From Beroe ovata (taxonomy: Eukaryota; Ctenophora; Nuda; Beroida; Beroidae), in the NCBI GenBank assembly GCA_946803715.1, contig CAMPET010000027.1:210787-235930 (forward strand): DNA of 25,144 nucleotides, read 5' to 3'. Numbering within the stretch: the stretch's first letter is position 1; each line of letters starts with the position of its first letter. Under the pieces are notes generated by a model. That model was not told the DNA's origin, made no database searches, and worked only from the letters and a program-made list of their open reading frames with translations. The position numbers and the translations under genes were made by a program. Below are positions 9,101-19,278 of the stretch, piece by piece.

Positions 9101-12100
9101 TTGTTATCTTACCTCACATCGGGTTCTCACTCTCACAGATGATTTTGAACTAACAGTAGCATTCAAACAACCAGACAACTCCTTCGTGAACAATGTTTTT
9201 GGATGTGAAAATGGTATATGTGTCACCTATGACAAGGTGTGTGATTTGCAAAACGATTGCGGAGATTCATCGGATGAAAACCACTGTCAAAACAACTACA
9301 AATGTCTTACTTCGGGGGAATTCATTGCCAAAAGTAAAAAGTGTGATGGAACTTTTGATTGCTTGGACAACAGTGATGAATGTAATAACGACTGCGATAA
9401 CCAAATCAAGGTTTTCAACGACAGAATATTATTTTTCTTGGCATTAGTGTTTGGAGTTTTTGCCACTTTATTCAATTTTGCTGTCATAGAGAAAGGACTC
9501 AAGAAGTATTCTTCTCTGAAAACTGTTCTGGCTAAAGTGAACGAAGCATTTGTCTTGGTTGTTTCGACTGGGGATCTTCTCCAGGGCATCTTCGTGTTAC
9601 TTGTCGTTATATCGGATCAATTTCTCAACACGAGCACGTGTAAGACTCAATTTGACTGGGTTACCAGTGACTTGTGCAATTTCCTCGGCATCATATCAAC
9701 AGTCGGGTCCCTGGTTTCCCTCTACTCCATGACCTGTCTGAGCTTATTCCGTGCCACTGGAGTACGCACTATGAATGTACCACAGAAAGAGCTGAGTAAC
9801 AGGCAAAGAGTGAAGTTGTATGGATGTATCTGCGGTATTTACCTGGTGGCTTGTGTTGTTGCATTGCTGCCCATACTGCCACTCTTGGAATCGTACTTTG
9901 TACAATCCCAGGCATACGATAAAAATTCATTCTTTGTGGGAAGCATTAATAAAGAACACCATGTGAAGATATTGAAAGCTTATCATGGAAGATTTTCCCT
10001 GAAAAAGCCTCCTTGGGATGTAATTAGAACCCTTGTGAAGGACATGTTTGTTAATGAAGAGGTACAAGGTGAAGGAATCGGTTTCTATGGCAGCAATGGG
10101 TTCTGCTTGTTCAACTACTTTGTCACAAGAGAGAATTCTCACATATGGATGTCAGCGTTGGTCATGGCTACAAACGTGATCAGTATCATAATCATTACAG
10201 TTTGCTACATCTACCTCAATATTCTGACTATGAAAAGCTCTTCCATGGCCGGTAAAAGCAACAAAGCCCATTTAGACCGAAACAAAAAGATTCAAAGGAA
10301 AATCGCCATAATCATCGCAACTGACCTACTGTCTTGGGTACCATTTTTCATTATCTGGCTAATTCACGTTTTCCAACTTTTCAGCACATCAGGATGGCAT
10401 TCTCTGTTTAGTATCATCATTTTACCATTGAATTCCATTGTCAATCCCTTTCTCATCCTGGAGGAGGAATTATCTGTGTTCTTTGCCAGAGTCATGAAAT
10501 TCACCCGGAAATGGACGACCACTGCACGTAATATTGAGAGACAGTCACCAGCTGCAGTCACACCTGAGCAGGATGAGCCTTAATCTGGCAGTGGATGGGA
10601 GGCAGTGATACCGGACTGTTTCGGAACTTTTGGAGCAATGTTTCTATTCTGCCGATGAATTGCATGTGTCGCTTATAGATAAGAACTTTTTCTTTGCACA
10701 GCTTTTGTTTGCAGGTGAGAAAGCACTCACCCAGTTTCAAGTCACGTCTTTTGTTGATTGTTCTCTCCATCTATTGTTTAATGTTCAAAATTTTTTCAAC
10801 GATTACTCTAAGTCTACTGCTGGGGTTCTCAAAGCAAATGACAGCTTTTTTATTTTTGAACAAAAGGCACGAATCTTACAGAGCTAAAAACTGCGCTAAA
10901 TAACCCCATCAAATGCGCCCGAACTCAAGTAATGCGAAAAATTGACAGGTGCGAGTGTTTCAAATGTAAATTTTATTGCAAGCGATGATAGGGATGATAA
11001 TAGAAGTCGTGAATTATGAAAAGCGAATCCTGAAGTGAAGCTAGCCGATATTCGTGATCAGAGCAAGGGAGAGATTGTAAAAGCAGGCAGGGCATGATAG
11101 GAGAATAAAGTCTGAGATACTAAGAATAATTTCCCTAACTAATTATCCATCTCTATCCTCTATTCTCTGACTTCCAATGGCAGAGAAGTATTGCGATGCA
11201 TTTACGACAGTGGGGGATAGTAATCACAACAAAACAGCGCCGATCAAATAGTTACTCCTCACTAACAACTCCCAGCATACTCACTGGGTCGACAGCTGTT
11301 AATGACAATCCAAGTCGTTGTGACGTATAGGCAATAAAGAAAGATTGTCACTGTGTAACATGAGCTTACAAGGATCTACTACCCACGAATGAGCTAGTCA
11401 TTCGATATAACTTTCTGACACCACTTCATAAGTCTGACGCATGAATTTGTTGACGCCCTAGTAGTAGTATGCGTTACGTCATGATAGGTGCCTGTGACGA
11501 ATGGGGGACTCATTCGTCATATCTTGCTGACACCACTGCATGACTATGACGTAGGAATGCGCTGACACCAGTATGTAGTACGTCATGACAGGTGCCTGTG
11601 ACGAATCGGCCACTCATTCGTCATAACTTGTTGACACCACTGCATGACTANNNNNNNNNNNNNNNNNNNNNNNNNNNNNNNNNNNNNNNNNNNNNNNNNN
11701 NNNNNNNNNNNNNNNNNNNNNNNNNNNNNNNNNNNNNNNNNNNNNNNNNNNNNNNNNNNNNNNNNNNNNNNNNNNNNNNNNNNNNNNNNNGTACGTCATG
11801 ACAGGTGCCTGTGACGAATGGGCCACTCATTCGTCAGTTATCATAAGTCGCTGACACCACTGCATAACTCTGACGTAGAAATGCGCTAACACCAGTATGC
11901 AGTACGTCATGACAGGCCTCTGTGACGAATGGGGGACTCATTCGTCATAACTTGCTGACACTACTGCATGACTATGACGTAGGAATGCGCTGACACCAGT
12001 ATGTAGTACTGTATTGATAAATAAGTTTTTAAACTTATCAACACTACTTATTACAATCAAATTTGAGATCATGAATATGGTGTAGTACACCGAAACGTTG

Positions 12101-15100
12101 AGCATTTCCGTCTATCAGCGCAGTATTATTTTGTCGCAGTTCGAGATGTAAAGAAATTTATCAATACAGTTCTACGTTATGCGACTAATAAAGGATCATC
12201 CACTTTCTCAACGGTATGTAGTACGTCATGACGGCCATCTGTGAAGAATGGAGGCCAATTCATCATATCTTGCTGACACCACTGCAAAGGTCTGAAGTAG
12301 AAATGCGTTGCGCCAATATGTGTACGTCGTGACAGGGGACTTGGACATATGCAGTACTCATTTGTCATAACTCGCTGACACCACTGCATAAGTAATAACT
12401 CTAACCTAGGAACTCGTCACAGGTCTCTGTGACGAGTGGGCTACCTACTAGTACTCATTCGTCATAACATGCTGACACAACTGCATAACTTATACGTATG
12501 AATCCATTGACATTTGACACCAGTTTACAGTACATCGTCGTGACAGGAAATCTCTGAGACGAATGGGCTTCTCATTCGTCATAACTTGCCGACACCACTG
12601 CATAACTCCTACGTAGGAATGCGTTGACACCATTTTGAATTCTCGTGGAGAGAGCATTGATAAAATGTCGAATTTATGATTTTTTTAAGGCCAAACACGT
12701 CTAGTCCCAATTATCGTCAAAACATCGAAATAGTTTGATGTCGTAATTTTGAAAAGTAATGAAAAATTATTATTTAAAATGGTATAGATTTTCTATACAC
12801 ACACATACACACACACACTCACACACACACACACACACAAACACATGAATGTGAAAAATAACTCACTCTTCTGAGTGTCCTGTTGAGTAGCTTGCTGATC
12901 TGTACTACCACTCGCAGTCGCAGACACACGCGAATCAAAATTCTGCATCATCCGAACGGGCATCTTCCCGCCTTTACTCTGTCTCTGTACCTGCTGACAC
13001 ATCATTTTACCCTTCGCCTGCCTCGTATTGGAAACTTGGTATCTCAGAACAGGAGACTGCTGAGCTGGCATCTTAGACATTTGCATCGATCCTCCCTTGA
13101 GAACGGGAACGGAATTGCGGACTGAAAGTATAACAGTTCTGATAATTTGTGTCGTGAGATCATAGAACTTGCTAAAAGAAAATATCAATAACGTACGTGT
13201 ACCTAAACCAGGAGGGGCTGGCGCGAACTGATCTGCTGACACAGAGACCCCTTTTCCCACAACACCCTTTTTCCCAGAGCCGAACTGTCCTATGGGAAGT
13301 GTAACATGTTTGAAAGGAGGGAGGTAGTGATTCACTGCGTAATTCATAGGTACGATTGCTAAATTATGCCATTGCTTATCAGCCCGAATTTTTCTTGTAC
13401 CAGATGACACGTTGCAACACCACTTGTTGTTTATGTTGTACTTTGTTCCAAGACTTGTCATACGGTCCTGTACTCCAGCTTCTTCTTCCATTTCGTCATC
13501 TTCTTCCAGCTAGGAGAATACTGTCATGTCGTCATGAGACACGGTCGAAGAATGATGATCTATGACCATTGGTCATCGGCAACTTTCGTCATCAGTGGTG
13601 ACTGTCATCTGTTATAGTGGAGCTGGCTCATCATAGCCGACCCTACAATAGGCCGATAGGTATCATCACTAGTAAGTGGTGATGGAAACGTTACCATTTT
13701 GACCATCCTCCGTGCCATTAGCTTGTGAAGGAGATCACTCTTCATGACTCTAGACGCATCTACTCGTATGATAGACATCACGTCTCCCTGAGGACCTGCC
13801 AGTATTGGGAATGATATGTTACACACTATCCAATGTCCAAGGGAACCTATTGTTATAACCCTCAACTCAAGAGCGCATACACTGACATAAAGAGAGAAAC
13901 ACAGACATAAAACTGTACAAACCTGTCCCACTGATTCTCAGCCCAGATGGCAAATTGCCAGGCTCCAAACTCTGATAAACGACCGAAAGCCTAGAGGCGA
14001 ATGCGTGCGGAATGGGTTTTGGTGCGGAGCTCTCCTTCATCTCCATGACAACTAGATCTTCACCAGCGCTACTGCTTGGGGGAAGAACGAGCATGAGTGT
14101 GATATGTGTGAATCTACATCCCATAGGGCAATAATGAGCAATTCAGCTGTTAGAATAGAAGAAAAACCCTCCACGTACCCTGATGAGTCTGAAACCCAAT
14201 CGAAGGTGATGTTAGTAAGAGCAGAGAGTAGGGAGGAATTGAGGAGCTCTAGAACTTTGTCCTTTAGATCCTCAGCTAGAGTAACCTGTCGTTAAGGAGT
14301 GTGAGGCAATCCCTTGTTGTATAGCATTAGCGACGAGGTGAGATGATAAGTGGCAGAGGGGAAAAGTGGAGAGAACTCAGAGCTAAATTAACAAACGCAT
14401 ATGTAACTATGTTACACGCGGAGTAACTGAGCTCATCAGACCAACTCACGAATAGGGCTGTTCCGTTACCAGCTCTGGCCAAACCGTTAACCAGTTCTCT
14501 GGAAGAGCCCTCACCGATACCCAGGGTGAAAACTCTTCCCTCCTTTGTGTACCGTCCCACCATCTCAACTGACTCCTGATTGAAGGAATAGAGTTTTGGT
14601 GAGGGGTGATGGTGAAGTATACGGATAAAAGTGAGGATTGATGGTGAAGTATACGGAAGAGAGTGAGGAATGAGGAATGGGTGAGTGTCAACCATACCTG
14701 TGGTTGGCTGACGTGTCCATCTGTCAGTACAAAGATCTGTCTCCTGCAGTCTTCACCCACTTTCTGGTTGAATATCGTCTCTAGAGGCTGGTAAACACGT
14801 GTCCCTCCTCCTGAGAACATGTGTGTGATGACAAGGTCCCCCCCCATGTAGAGTAGTACTGGGGTCCTTTACTGTCGCGCCGCGCGGTTTTCAATCCCAC
14901 GCCAAAGATAAAACGTGAGGGAGGACAGTATCTCTACAACTGTTTTGCTGCATATTTCATTGGATCAGGGATTTCCCAAAGTTTAGTATCGTGACGCACC
15001 CACCGGCTATCATATTGTCGGTGTACTCCCTAGCAGCTGTCAGATTCTTGTCGTTATATGGCTGTGGGGAGTCAAAGAGAAAGTCGAAGGTGGCGTTGAA

Positions 15101-15416
15101 GCTGCATATGTTGAAATTACAGTCGGAAGGGAGAGATGATAGGAAGACGTGAAGAGCTTCCTTTGCTTTCTCTATGCTCCGACCCTTCATAGATCCCGAC
15201 CTGAAAAGTGTGAGTACCATCACGAATACCCAAACATGGATGGGAAGTGGGTGCGATTCTGATGATACAGAATTTGTACACTTTACCTATCCACCAGAAA
15301 TACCATTTCGGCCTGGAAATCAGTCGTGGGGAACTCCGGTACCATGCTGACCATTGCAGCTACGTCACCTTTCGTACTTTCTTCTACCAGTATCTGTAGA
15401 AGATAAGTATAGTCTT

Positions 15417-15456
<40 letters not shown>

Positions 15457-17003
15457 TCACACACTCACGCGTGTCCCAAACGGCCTGCCCGTGACTGTGC
15501 TAATGTAAACAAGCTGCTCTTCTTCGAATGTGGTCCGTTGCAGTGTGACAGTTCCCGAGCTAATGAATTGTACAAATCCATCATTTGTCAACACATGAAG
15601 TTCCACTATTTGTGTTGCTTGAAATTTTGCTATTTGAAGGCAAATGTACTGTTTCTCATGGCAGAGTTTGACAATTACCGGTAATAAAATCCGTCAGTGT
15701 CAATTGATTGATCTTTAGTAAAAGCTATCATTTGTAAAGGCTCTGAGTCTGTTATGAAAGGAACATTCTGTCGTAATTCAATTTGGACATCAAAGTTCAA
15801 CGTCTTTTCCAAGTCAGCAAGCTGAAAGAAACGCAATAATATCAGACTGTTATAGAGTGTTTCATGCGTTTACAATAACGCGCGTATATTTCCCACGCGC
15901 GCGCATACAGTACAATCCGATCCGCGCGATCGAATATTTCCCACGATTGCGCGCAATCATTCTATCTAGAAGATGCCCGCGTATTACATAAAAGAGGGGA
16001 AAATGTCCAGCTAGAGCAACATGCATGAATATCTATGATGTAATGCTGGTGAACAAACAAGAGAAATAAACAATACACACGACTGGAAATTAACAAGCAA
16101 ACGGCACGAGTTCGAATAATGAAGCCTTCCCAACATCTAGGAGCTAATTAATCCTAATTCACGACTTCGCCCATCACTAAACTTATGCTGTTACAGAGAT
16201 AAGAATAACCTTCTGAGCAGCGTTCTTTTCCTCACACGCGTGTGTAGGAGGAGTGTATTGAGGAGCCATTGTAGTTGGTATGGAGAGCTTCACAGCATTA
16301 CTCTCAACCGGCAATTCACACGCATACTTCAATTGTATAGTGGTTACACTGTTCGGACCCAACTCACCAAGCTGAATTAATATCCGATCATTACTGGTCA
16401 AGACTCATAACAGAAATTGATATTGACCTCAGCAACTTTCGTAGAAATTCTTACTGCAAGCTGGAATAGATCCGGTTTGAACTCTGAGAGAAGAAATGAT
16501 GTTCTCTGGTCAGAAAATGCCACATCTTCGTCATTTTGGGCAAAACTACTTTCTTGAAGTACTTCCTTTGCTTTCACGATTGACTCAATAACTTTGCCTG
16601 GAAATTTGCTAATATATTAGTTGATTTTCTTCAGGTCTTGTTGGTGAGTTAATGATGTCATGTTATGTGAACACATTCTTACCATCACTTTCAGCTGTGA
16701 AGTAATGGACAGCACCCCCTTCTTGAATTGGGAATATGTAGAGTGCATCAATTGTATCATCAGTTTGGTTTACATAGGTCTGATCAAGGGTGTATTGCCC
16801 AATATGATTAATAACCTGCAGCAGTAGGGGCTTTAGAATTAGATCACTCTGTGCAGACTGCAGTATACTCAACTATCAATCATTTTTACCTCAACTTTCA
16901 CATGACACTTTTCTAGATGAAGAGGCAGAACGAATCCTTGGTGGACAGAAACCAAACCACACTCAACATCATCAAATGTTGTGAATGTGTTCTTGAACGG
17001 CAT
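5562..17003 (-). CDS. VWA5A: VWA5A-like protein: VIT + von Willebrand A domains, 17 exons, 900 aa
   Basis: Exons in coding order: 17003-16890, 16815-16683, 16597-16455, 16371-16210, 15821-15679, 15559-15469, 15393-15287, 15200-15004, 14810-14698, 14575-14450, 14285-14179, 14071-13919, 13860-13695, 13509-13203, 13121-12867, 6130-5858, 5674-5562. Phases agree at every join and the total is 2703 nt, 901 codons with stop. Residues ~14-150 form a VIT domain (FVLPLHLEKCHVKVE, YIFPIQEGGAVHYF, LKYACELPVE). Residues ~290-460 are a VWA domain with an intact metal site DRSGSM split by intron 7, GGGT, and FVLTDG. GIGEGSSRELVNGLARAG matches the VWA5A post-strand region. A Gln/Met-rich linker (exon 15) precedes the family's C-terminal LQKTDGSFAF module. 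Human VWA5A is about 786 aa. Likely a cytosolic adhesion/scaffold-type protein; its biochemical role is unclear in the family. Least certain borders: end of exon 4 (16210 or 16195), start of exon 6, and the exon 12/13 junction. Confidence 0.9.
6393..6483. repeat. (CA)n microsatellite
   Basis: CA tract with occasional T and CC interruptions inside the large VWA5A intron. Confidence 0.95.
6484..6950. other. Intronic DNA between microsatellite and receptor promoter
   Basis: No gene seen. It contains G/C-rich GGCGGCGGGACCGCCCC near 6571 and an AT-rich run near 6745-6800. It probably carries upstream control sequence of the receptor gene. Confidence 0.4.
6955..6963 (+). promoter_or_regulatory. 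TATA-like box upstream of the receptor gene
   Basis: TATATAAAT lies about 330 bases before the receptor ATG. A start about 30 bases downstream would give a leader containing an upstream open frame (7031-7255, 74 codons) ending 31 bases before the main ATG. That could dampen translation. The assignment is by sequence only. Confidence 0.35.
7287..10583 (+). CDS. LDL-receptor class A repeat-rich seven-transmembrane receptor, intronless, 1098 aa
   Basis: A single uninterrupted frame. An N-terminal signal peptide (PVIMFLVLGCTPSSHC) leads a ~690-residue Cys-rich ectodomain with several LDLa modules. The two clearest are at ~640-668 (VCDLQNDCGDSSDENHC) and ~672-698 (KCDGTFDCLDNSDEC); another is near 370-402 (MCDGVTDCPDNADE), and degenerate ones lie between 190 and 540. 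TM1 begins near 714 (ILFFLALVFGVFATLF). TM3 ends in LSLFRATGV, so the DRY position is altered. TM6 has TDLLSWVPFFIIWL and TM7 NSIVNPFLI, both resembling the glycoprotein-hormone/relaxin/GRL101 class of rhodopsin-like receptors. No leucine-rich repeats are visible, unlike GRL101 and the relaxin receptors. Extracellular loop 2 is long (~80 residues). The gene lies antisense inside intron 15 of the VWA5A-like gene. Ligand and G-protein coupling cannot be read. Absence of introns suggests retroposition, though no poly-A tail or target duplication is visible. Confidence 0.9.
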   Translation: MKITIPFPVIMFLVLGCTPSSHCMDSDESYKTDPWLSNIPIKQHYNTATWTTNEIIRCHLVVVGGFIKERCLLDDANWYFKCPLSRDFYSVLTKKCKTMEFSHLCPDDPSFYQFCGHTTCEDDNNIDREPGVGICGEILCSNHIINYAFNIMKSMNFEYRCNGKEECENTLNGVAVDENQCRGTETAPCGPCERSITGFSLPVTRFCDGICNCINCYDEAKCGDEGTLNIGVICRVVRSSPQFRGPCFGSQTGLAYVEPHFLCNGFRNCVNGIDEMGCNPNDKCDSGSYLYNHYPEYPYDNKRELHPRSKCSNPNHVNALLLVCADHRDQMNCTNVASPLLCEVGGHPTTLSKYVVCQGYGLCDDKIDDSCISFSKKCLLHKHEMCDGVTDCPDNADETTSQCEVMTPPEARCARRYSFSKQNITFPLLWVMDGVKDCIDGLDEDTSKWSRTCGMGDDVHYTYQKEESCSTIGLFKCQKTNRFLKISNLCSGKHNCDETVCRTSRWSYQNSLKLSTFASLKRVSYCLPGLNSLEKMIGPCVEKRMGRNNTIIGVKDSDPILLGLDYARKINCLDVFGEFHVYLVCMAVCNIPSLKCPLRKLNQSSCYLTSHRVLTLTDDFELTVAFKQPDNSFVNNVFGCENGICVTYDKVCDLQNDCGDSSDENHCQNNYKCLTSGEFIAKSKKCDGTFDCLDNSDECNNDCDNQIKVFNDRILFFLALVFGVFATLFNFAVIEKGLKKYSSLKTVLAKVNEAFVLVVSTGDLLQGIFVLLVVISDQFLNTSTCKTQFDWVTSDLCNFLGIISTVGSLVSLYSMTCLSLFRATGVRTMNVPQKELSNRQRVKLYGCICGIYLVACVVALLPILPLLESYFVQSQAYDKNSFFVGSINKEHHVKILKAYHGRFSLKKPPWDVIRTLVKDMFVNEEVQGEGIGFYGSNGFCLFNYFVTRENSHIWMSALVMATNVISIIIITVCYIYLNILTMKSSSMAGKSNKAHLDRNKKIQRKIAIIIATDLLSWVPFFIIWLIHVFQLFSTSGWHSLFSIIILPLNSIVNPFLILEEELSVFFARVMKFTRKWTTTARNIERQSPAAVTPEQDEP
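11104..11109 (+). terminator. Candidate poly(A) signal for the receptor gene
   Basis: AATAAA at 521 bases past the stop; another AATAAA lies near 11333. Nothing else gene-like is visible between 10584 and 11385. Confidence 0.35.
11651..11790. other. 140-N assembly gap inside the satellite
   Basis: A run of Ns. The flanks are in register with the array, so the true sequence is probably one or more further monomers. Confidence 0.95.
12010..12213. mobile_element. ~204-bp insertion in the satellite, flanked by an 11-bp direct repeat
   Basis: The satellite stops after GTATGTAGTAC at 11999-12009 and resumes with the same 11 bases at 12214-12224. The insert begins TGTATTGATAAAT, and that word recurs inverted at 12156-12168, giving internal inverted ends of about 14 bp. 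It also contains CACCGAAACGTTGAGC, a style of motif I associate with ends of Penelope- or DIRS-type retroelements, but this is weak. It has no coding capacity. Confidence 0.6.
12796..12843. repeat. (CA)n microsatellite
   Basis: Imperfect CA tract just downstream (in gene direction) of the exon 15 donor of the VWA5A-like gene. Confidence 0.95.
14845..14939. mobile_element. MITE copy 3 (degenerate) in intron 8 of the VWA5A-like gene
   Basis: About 95 bp with related ends (TGTAGAG... and ...CTCTACAA) and a core GCGCGGTTTTCAATCC matching the core of the copy at 5385. No 9-bp target duplication is visible; the left flank is a poly-C run. Family membership rests on the core and the TTGTAG ends. 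Confidence 0.6.
15423..15451. repeat. (GT)n microsatellite in VWA5A intron 6
   Basis: Pure TG tract between exons 6 and 7 of the minus-strand gene. Confidence 0.95.
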
Positions 17004-19260
17004 CAATATTCTATATCATGAATATTGCTTTGAATTGCTGATAATCCATTTAAATCAACAATAGGTTTGCCAAGTCAGTCTAACAATCTTCAAACAAATA
17101 CATATTCATTATCCATGATAGTGATACCTTGATAGCTCAACCCTTTCTATAGTTGGGGAGTGCAAAAAAATCGTTATCACAATGTTTATGGGCTGAGGTA
17201 CCTACTTATGGGAGGCTTGATATGAAAGTGAAATATTCATGTGAGACCTTTTTGAAAAAGCTTTACTTTACCTCCTGCTGTTTCAAAACCTTCTATGATC
17301 AAGAACTTCAATGATCAAGTATAACATCCTAAACCCAGCTTCAAATGGGAGCCATCATAGTAGTTTCCTCCTTTGATAGGCCCTCACCTTACCCCAAATA
17401 GATAGGCCAGTTTCTGGAAACCAGAGTTATTTTACCAGTATTATTCTACCCTGACCTTGCTGCACAGACAAGACTTAGTTAGCTTTGTAGGGTCACTTTC
17501 CTCCTTACTAGGATAACCCCCTTCCCTTGCTGGCAGGCTTGGAAATCATGTGATGGAAGCGAAAATCTGGTGTCACTGACAGGGCTTGATCCCAGTCAGT
17601 CGCCAGTCATGAGGAAGTTGGCCCTAAAAAGGAGACAGATGGTAGAAAGCAGACGTACACTATTGAACTATGGTGTGTCATATGGAACAGCAACACCCGG
17701 AGGAACGCCACAAGAGCGCCACTAGGACAATACTGTGGCGTCACTTGATAGTAAAGTGCATCATGTTCTCATTGACAGGCTAGAGTGGCGCTCTAGTGAC
17801 ACTATTGTTGGGCTGTAATGGCATTCCCCTAGCTTGTAGAGGTGCTGTACAGAATAATGCCCATATTTAGAAAGCAGACATCATCTCAAGAAGAGGACAT
17901 TGGCTTTTCGAGACTGAGAAGTCATGTGATTGATCTAAATAGCACCACGTGATGATCAGATCACACAGCTGATAGTGATCTCTGGATCAGGAAGCGTGAG
18001 GAAGGACTAGAGGAAAGGGCAAATTCCTGGCAGGACCTTGTCTGTTCTGTTGGTTGTTGAAGAGTCAAGACAAACCAGATGAATATATCAGGGGGCAACT
18101 TTCACATCAATTCATCTGACAAGCAGGAGAAATTATGGCACCATCAATAAACGAAACAAAATAACAGACTTCCAATTATGGAATATTTTAGACAGTGAGA
18201 CAAAGTCAATTGAATCAACCTATACACTTTACACCACAAAATTACAGACAGTTTCAAGACATTTGTCTCTTCTCCAGGATCTCAACAAAGTGTGGCTTTG
18301 GCTTGATCTTAAATTTAATTGTATTCATAACAAGTAGTGTTGATAAGGATAAATTAACAGACAATATATAGCAGACATGACAAAACCCCCTCAAAACTCA
18401 GTGTGTTTAGAGTTTATGTCCTTTTGCTACATAAGGATTGCTTCTTCAGTAAGCATTGAATTATGGTATCAGATTTTTGAGATGATGAGTACAAGTGAAT
18501 GAGACTCAAGGGGTATGACACATTGATCAGTGCACACGATTTATGCGTTGGACTGTTGTATGGGTTGGGATATTGTTTGGGCAATGGAGGGGATGGTCTG
18601 AAAGTGTGGTAGGGACATAACACTGCTTGAAGGTTACTATTTGAAGCCATACTCATCAGGGAGCAGGATGTGATCATGGGAGCAGGATGTGATCATCAGT
18701 TTGAGTTTCGGCGGAGTTCATTGTGAGTAGACGATATTAATATAATGGTACTGAAACATGAAAGAACAAATGATTTTGATAATTTCACGTTGCAGCCATA
18801 TCAAGGTATCAATACATCCTGGTGGTTATTTGAGTTGCACAATAGCAACAAGACCCGACCTACTCTATGACAGGCTCATATATCTCTGACACCAGCTTTG
18901 GGTGGCATGGTCCTTAACCACACCTGACACTGTCACATGATCTGATGATCTGGCCATTATCATGTGAGAACGAGATCGTCATCATGATGTTGTAATGTTC
19001 ATGTTACATCTGGCAAGATGGATCACCAGGCCAGGACACCGACATGTCACATGATAGTCACATGACAAAATGGAGAATTAAGATGCAGCAGTACTTCCCG
19101 TTATCCAATTTCAATTGCTTGGCAGCGTTGGAATCAGCTCATCGAGATTAACAAGTACAGGGTTGTGCCTCAAAAGATGGAAGGGCACACTCTAGTGACA
19201 AGTGTGCACACGTTGTGCGCCCTATTCTACTCAGTGAACTGGAAAGTCGTAGAAATTGAA
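17004..19260. other. Gene-poor stretch upstream of the VWA5A-like gene
   Basis: No convincing coding exon or RNA gene. It presumably holds the promoter and 5' leader of the minus-strand gene. Small structures: an 11-bp inverted pair AGAGCGCCACT/AGTGGCGCTCT near 17713 and 17784, and a perfect 19-bp tandem duplication at 18659-18696. A proline-rich frame at 18677-18414 on the minus strand has no supporting signal. Confidence 0.5.
18659..18696. repeat. 19-bp perfect tandem duplication
   Basis: GGGAGCAGGATGTGATCAT occurs twice back to back. Confidence 0.9.
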
Positions 19261-19278
19261 AGGAGACGTGCAGCACGC

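Larger units (their letters stand above)
11386..12640. repeat. ~103-111-bp satellite array with a hairpin in each unit
   Basis: About nine diverged monomers, partly hidden by a 140-N gap and split by an insertion. Consensus blocks in order: ACGTCATGACAGGTGCCTG, TGACGAATG-loop-CATTCGTCA, TAACTTGCTGACACCACTGC, TGACGTAGGAATGCGCTGAC, ACCAGTATGTAGT. The 9-bp inverted arms (for example 11495-11503 with 11511-11519) persist in most copies. Units after about 12300 are more diverged. Confidence 0.9.

Noticed and set aside
10630-10903. Two overlapping frames downstream of the receptor stop
   Set aside because: Short, low-complexity and within the probable 3' untranslated region; no homology-like motifs.
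14171-14190. CTGATGA...GAAAC resembling a hammerhead ribozyme core
   Set aside because: Only four bases separate the two conserved parts, too few for stem II, and the site lies at a coding exon edge of the VWA5A-like gene on the other strand.
18414-18677. 87-codon minus-strand proline/serine-rich frame
   Set aside because: No splice sites, no domain, and composition typical of chance open frames.
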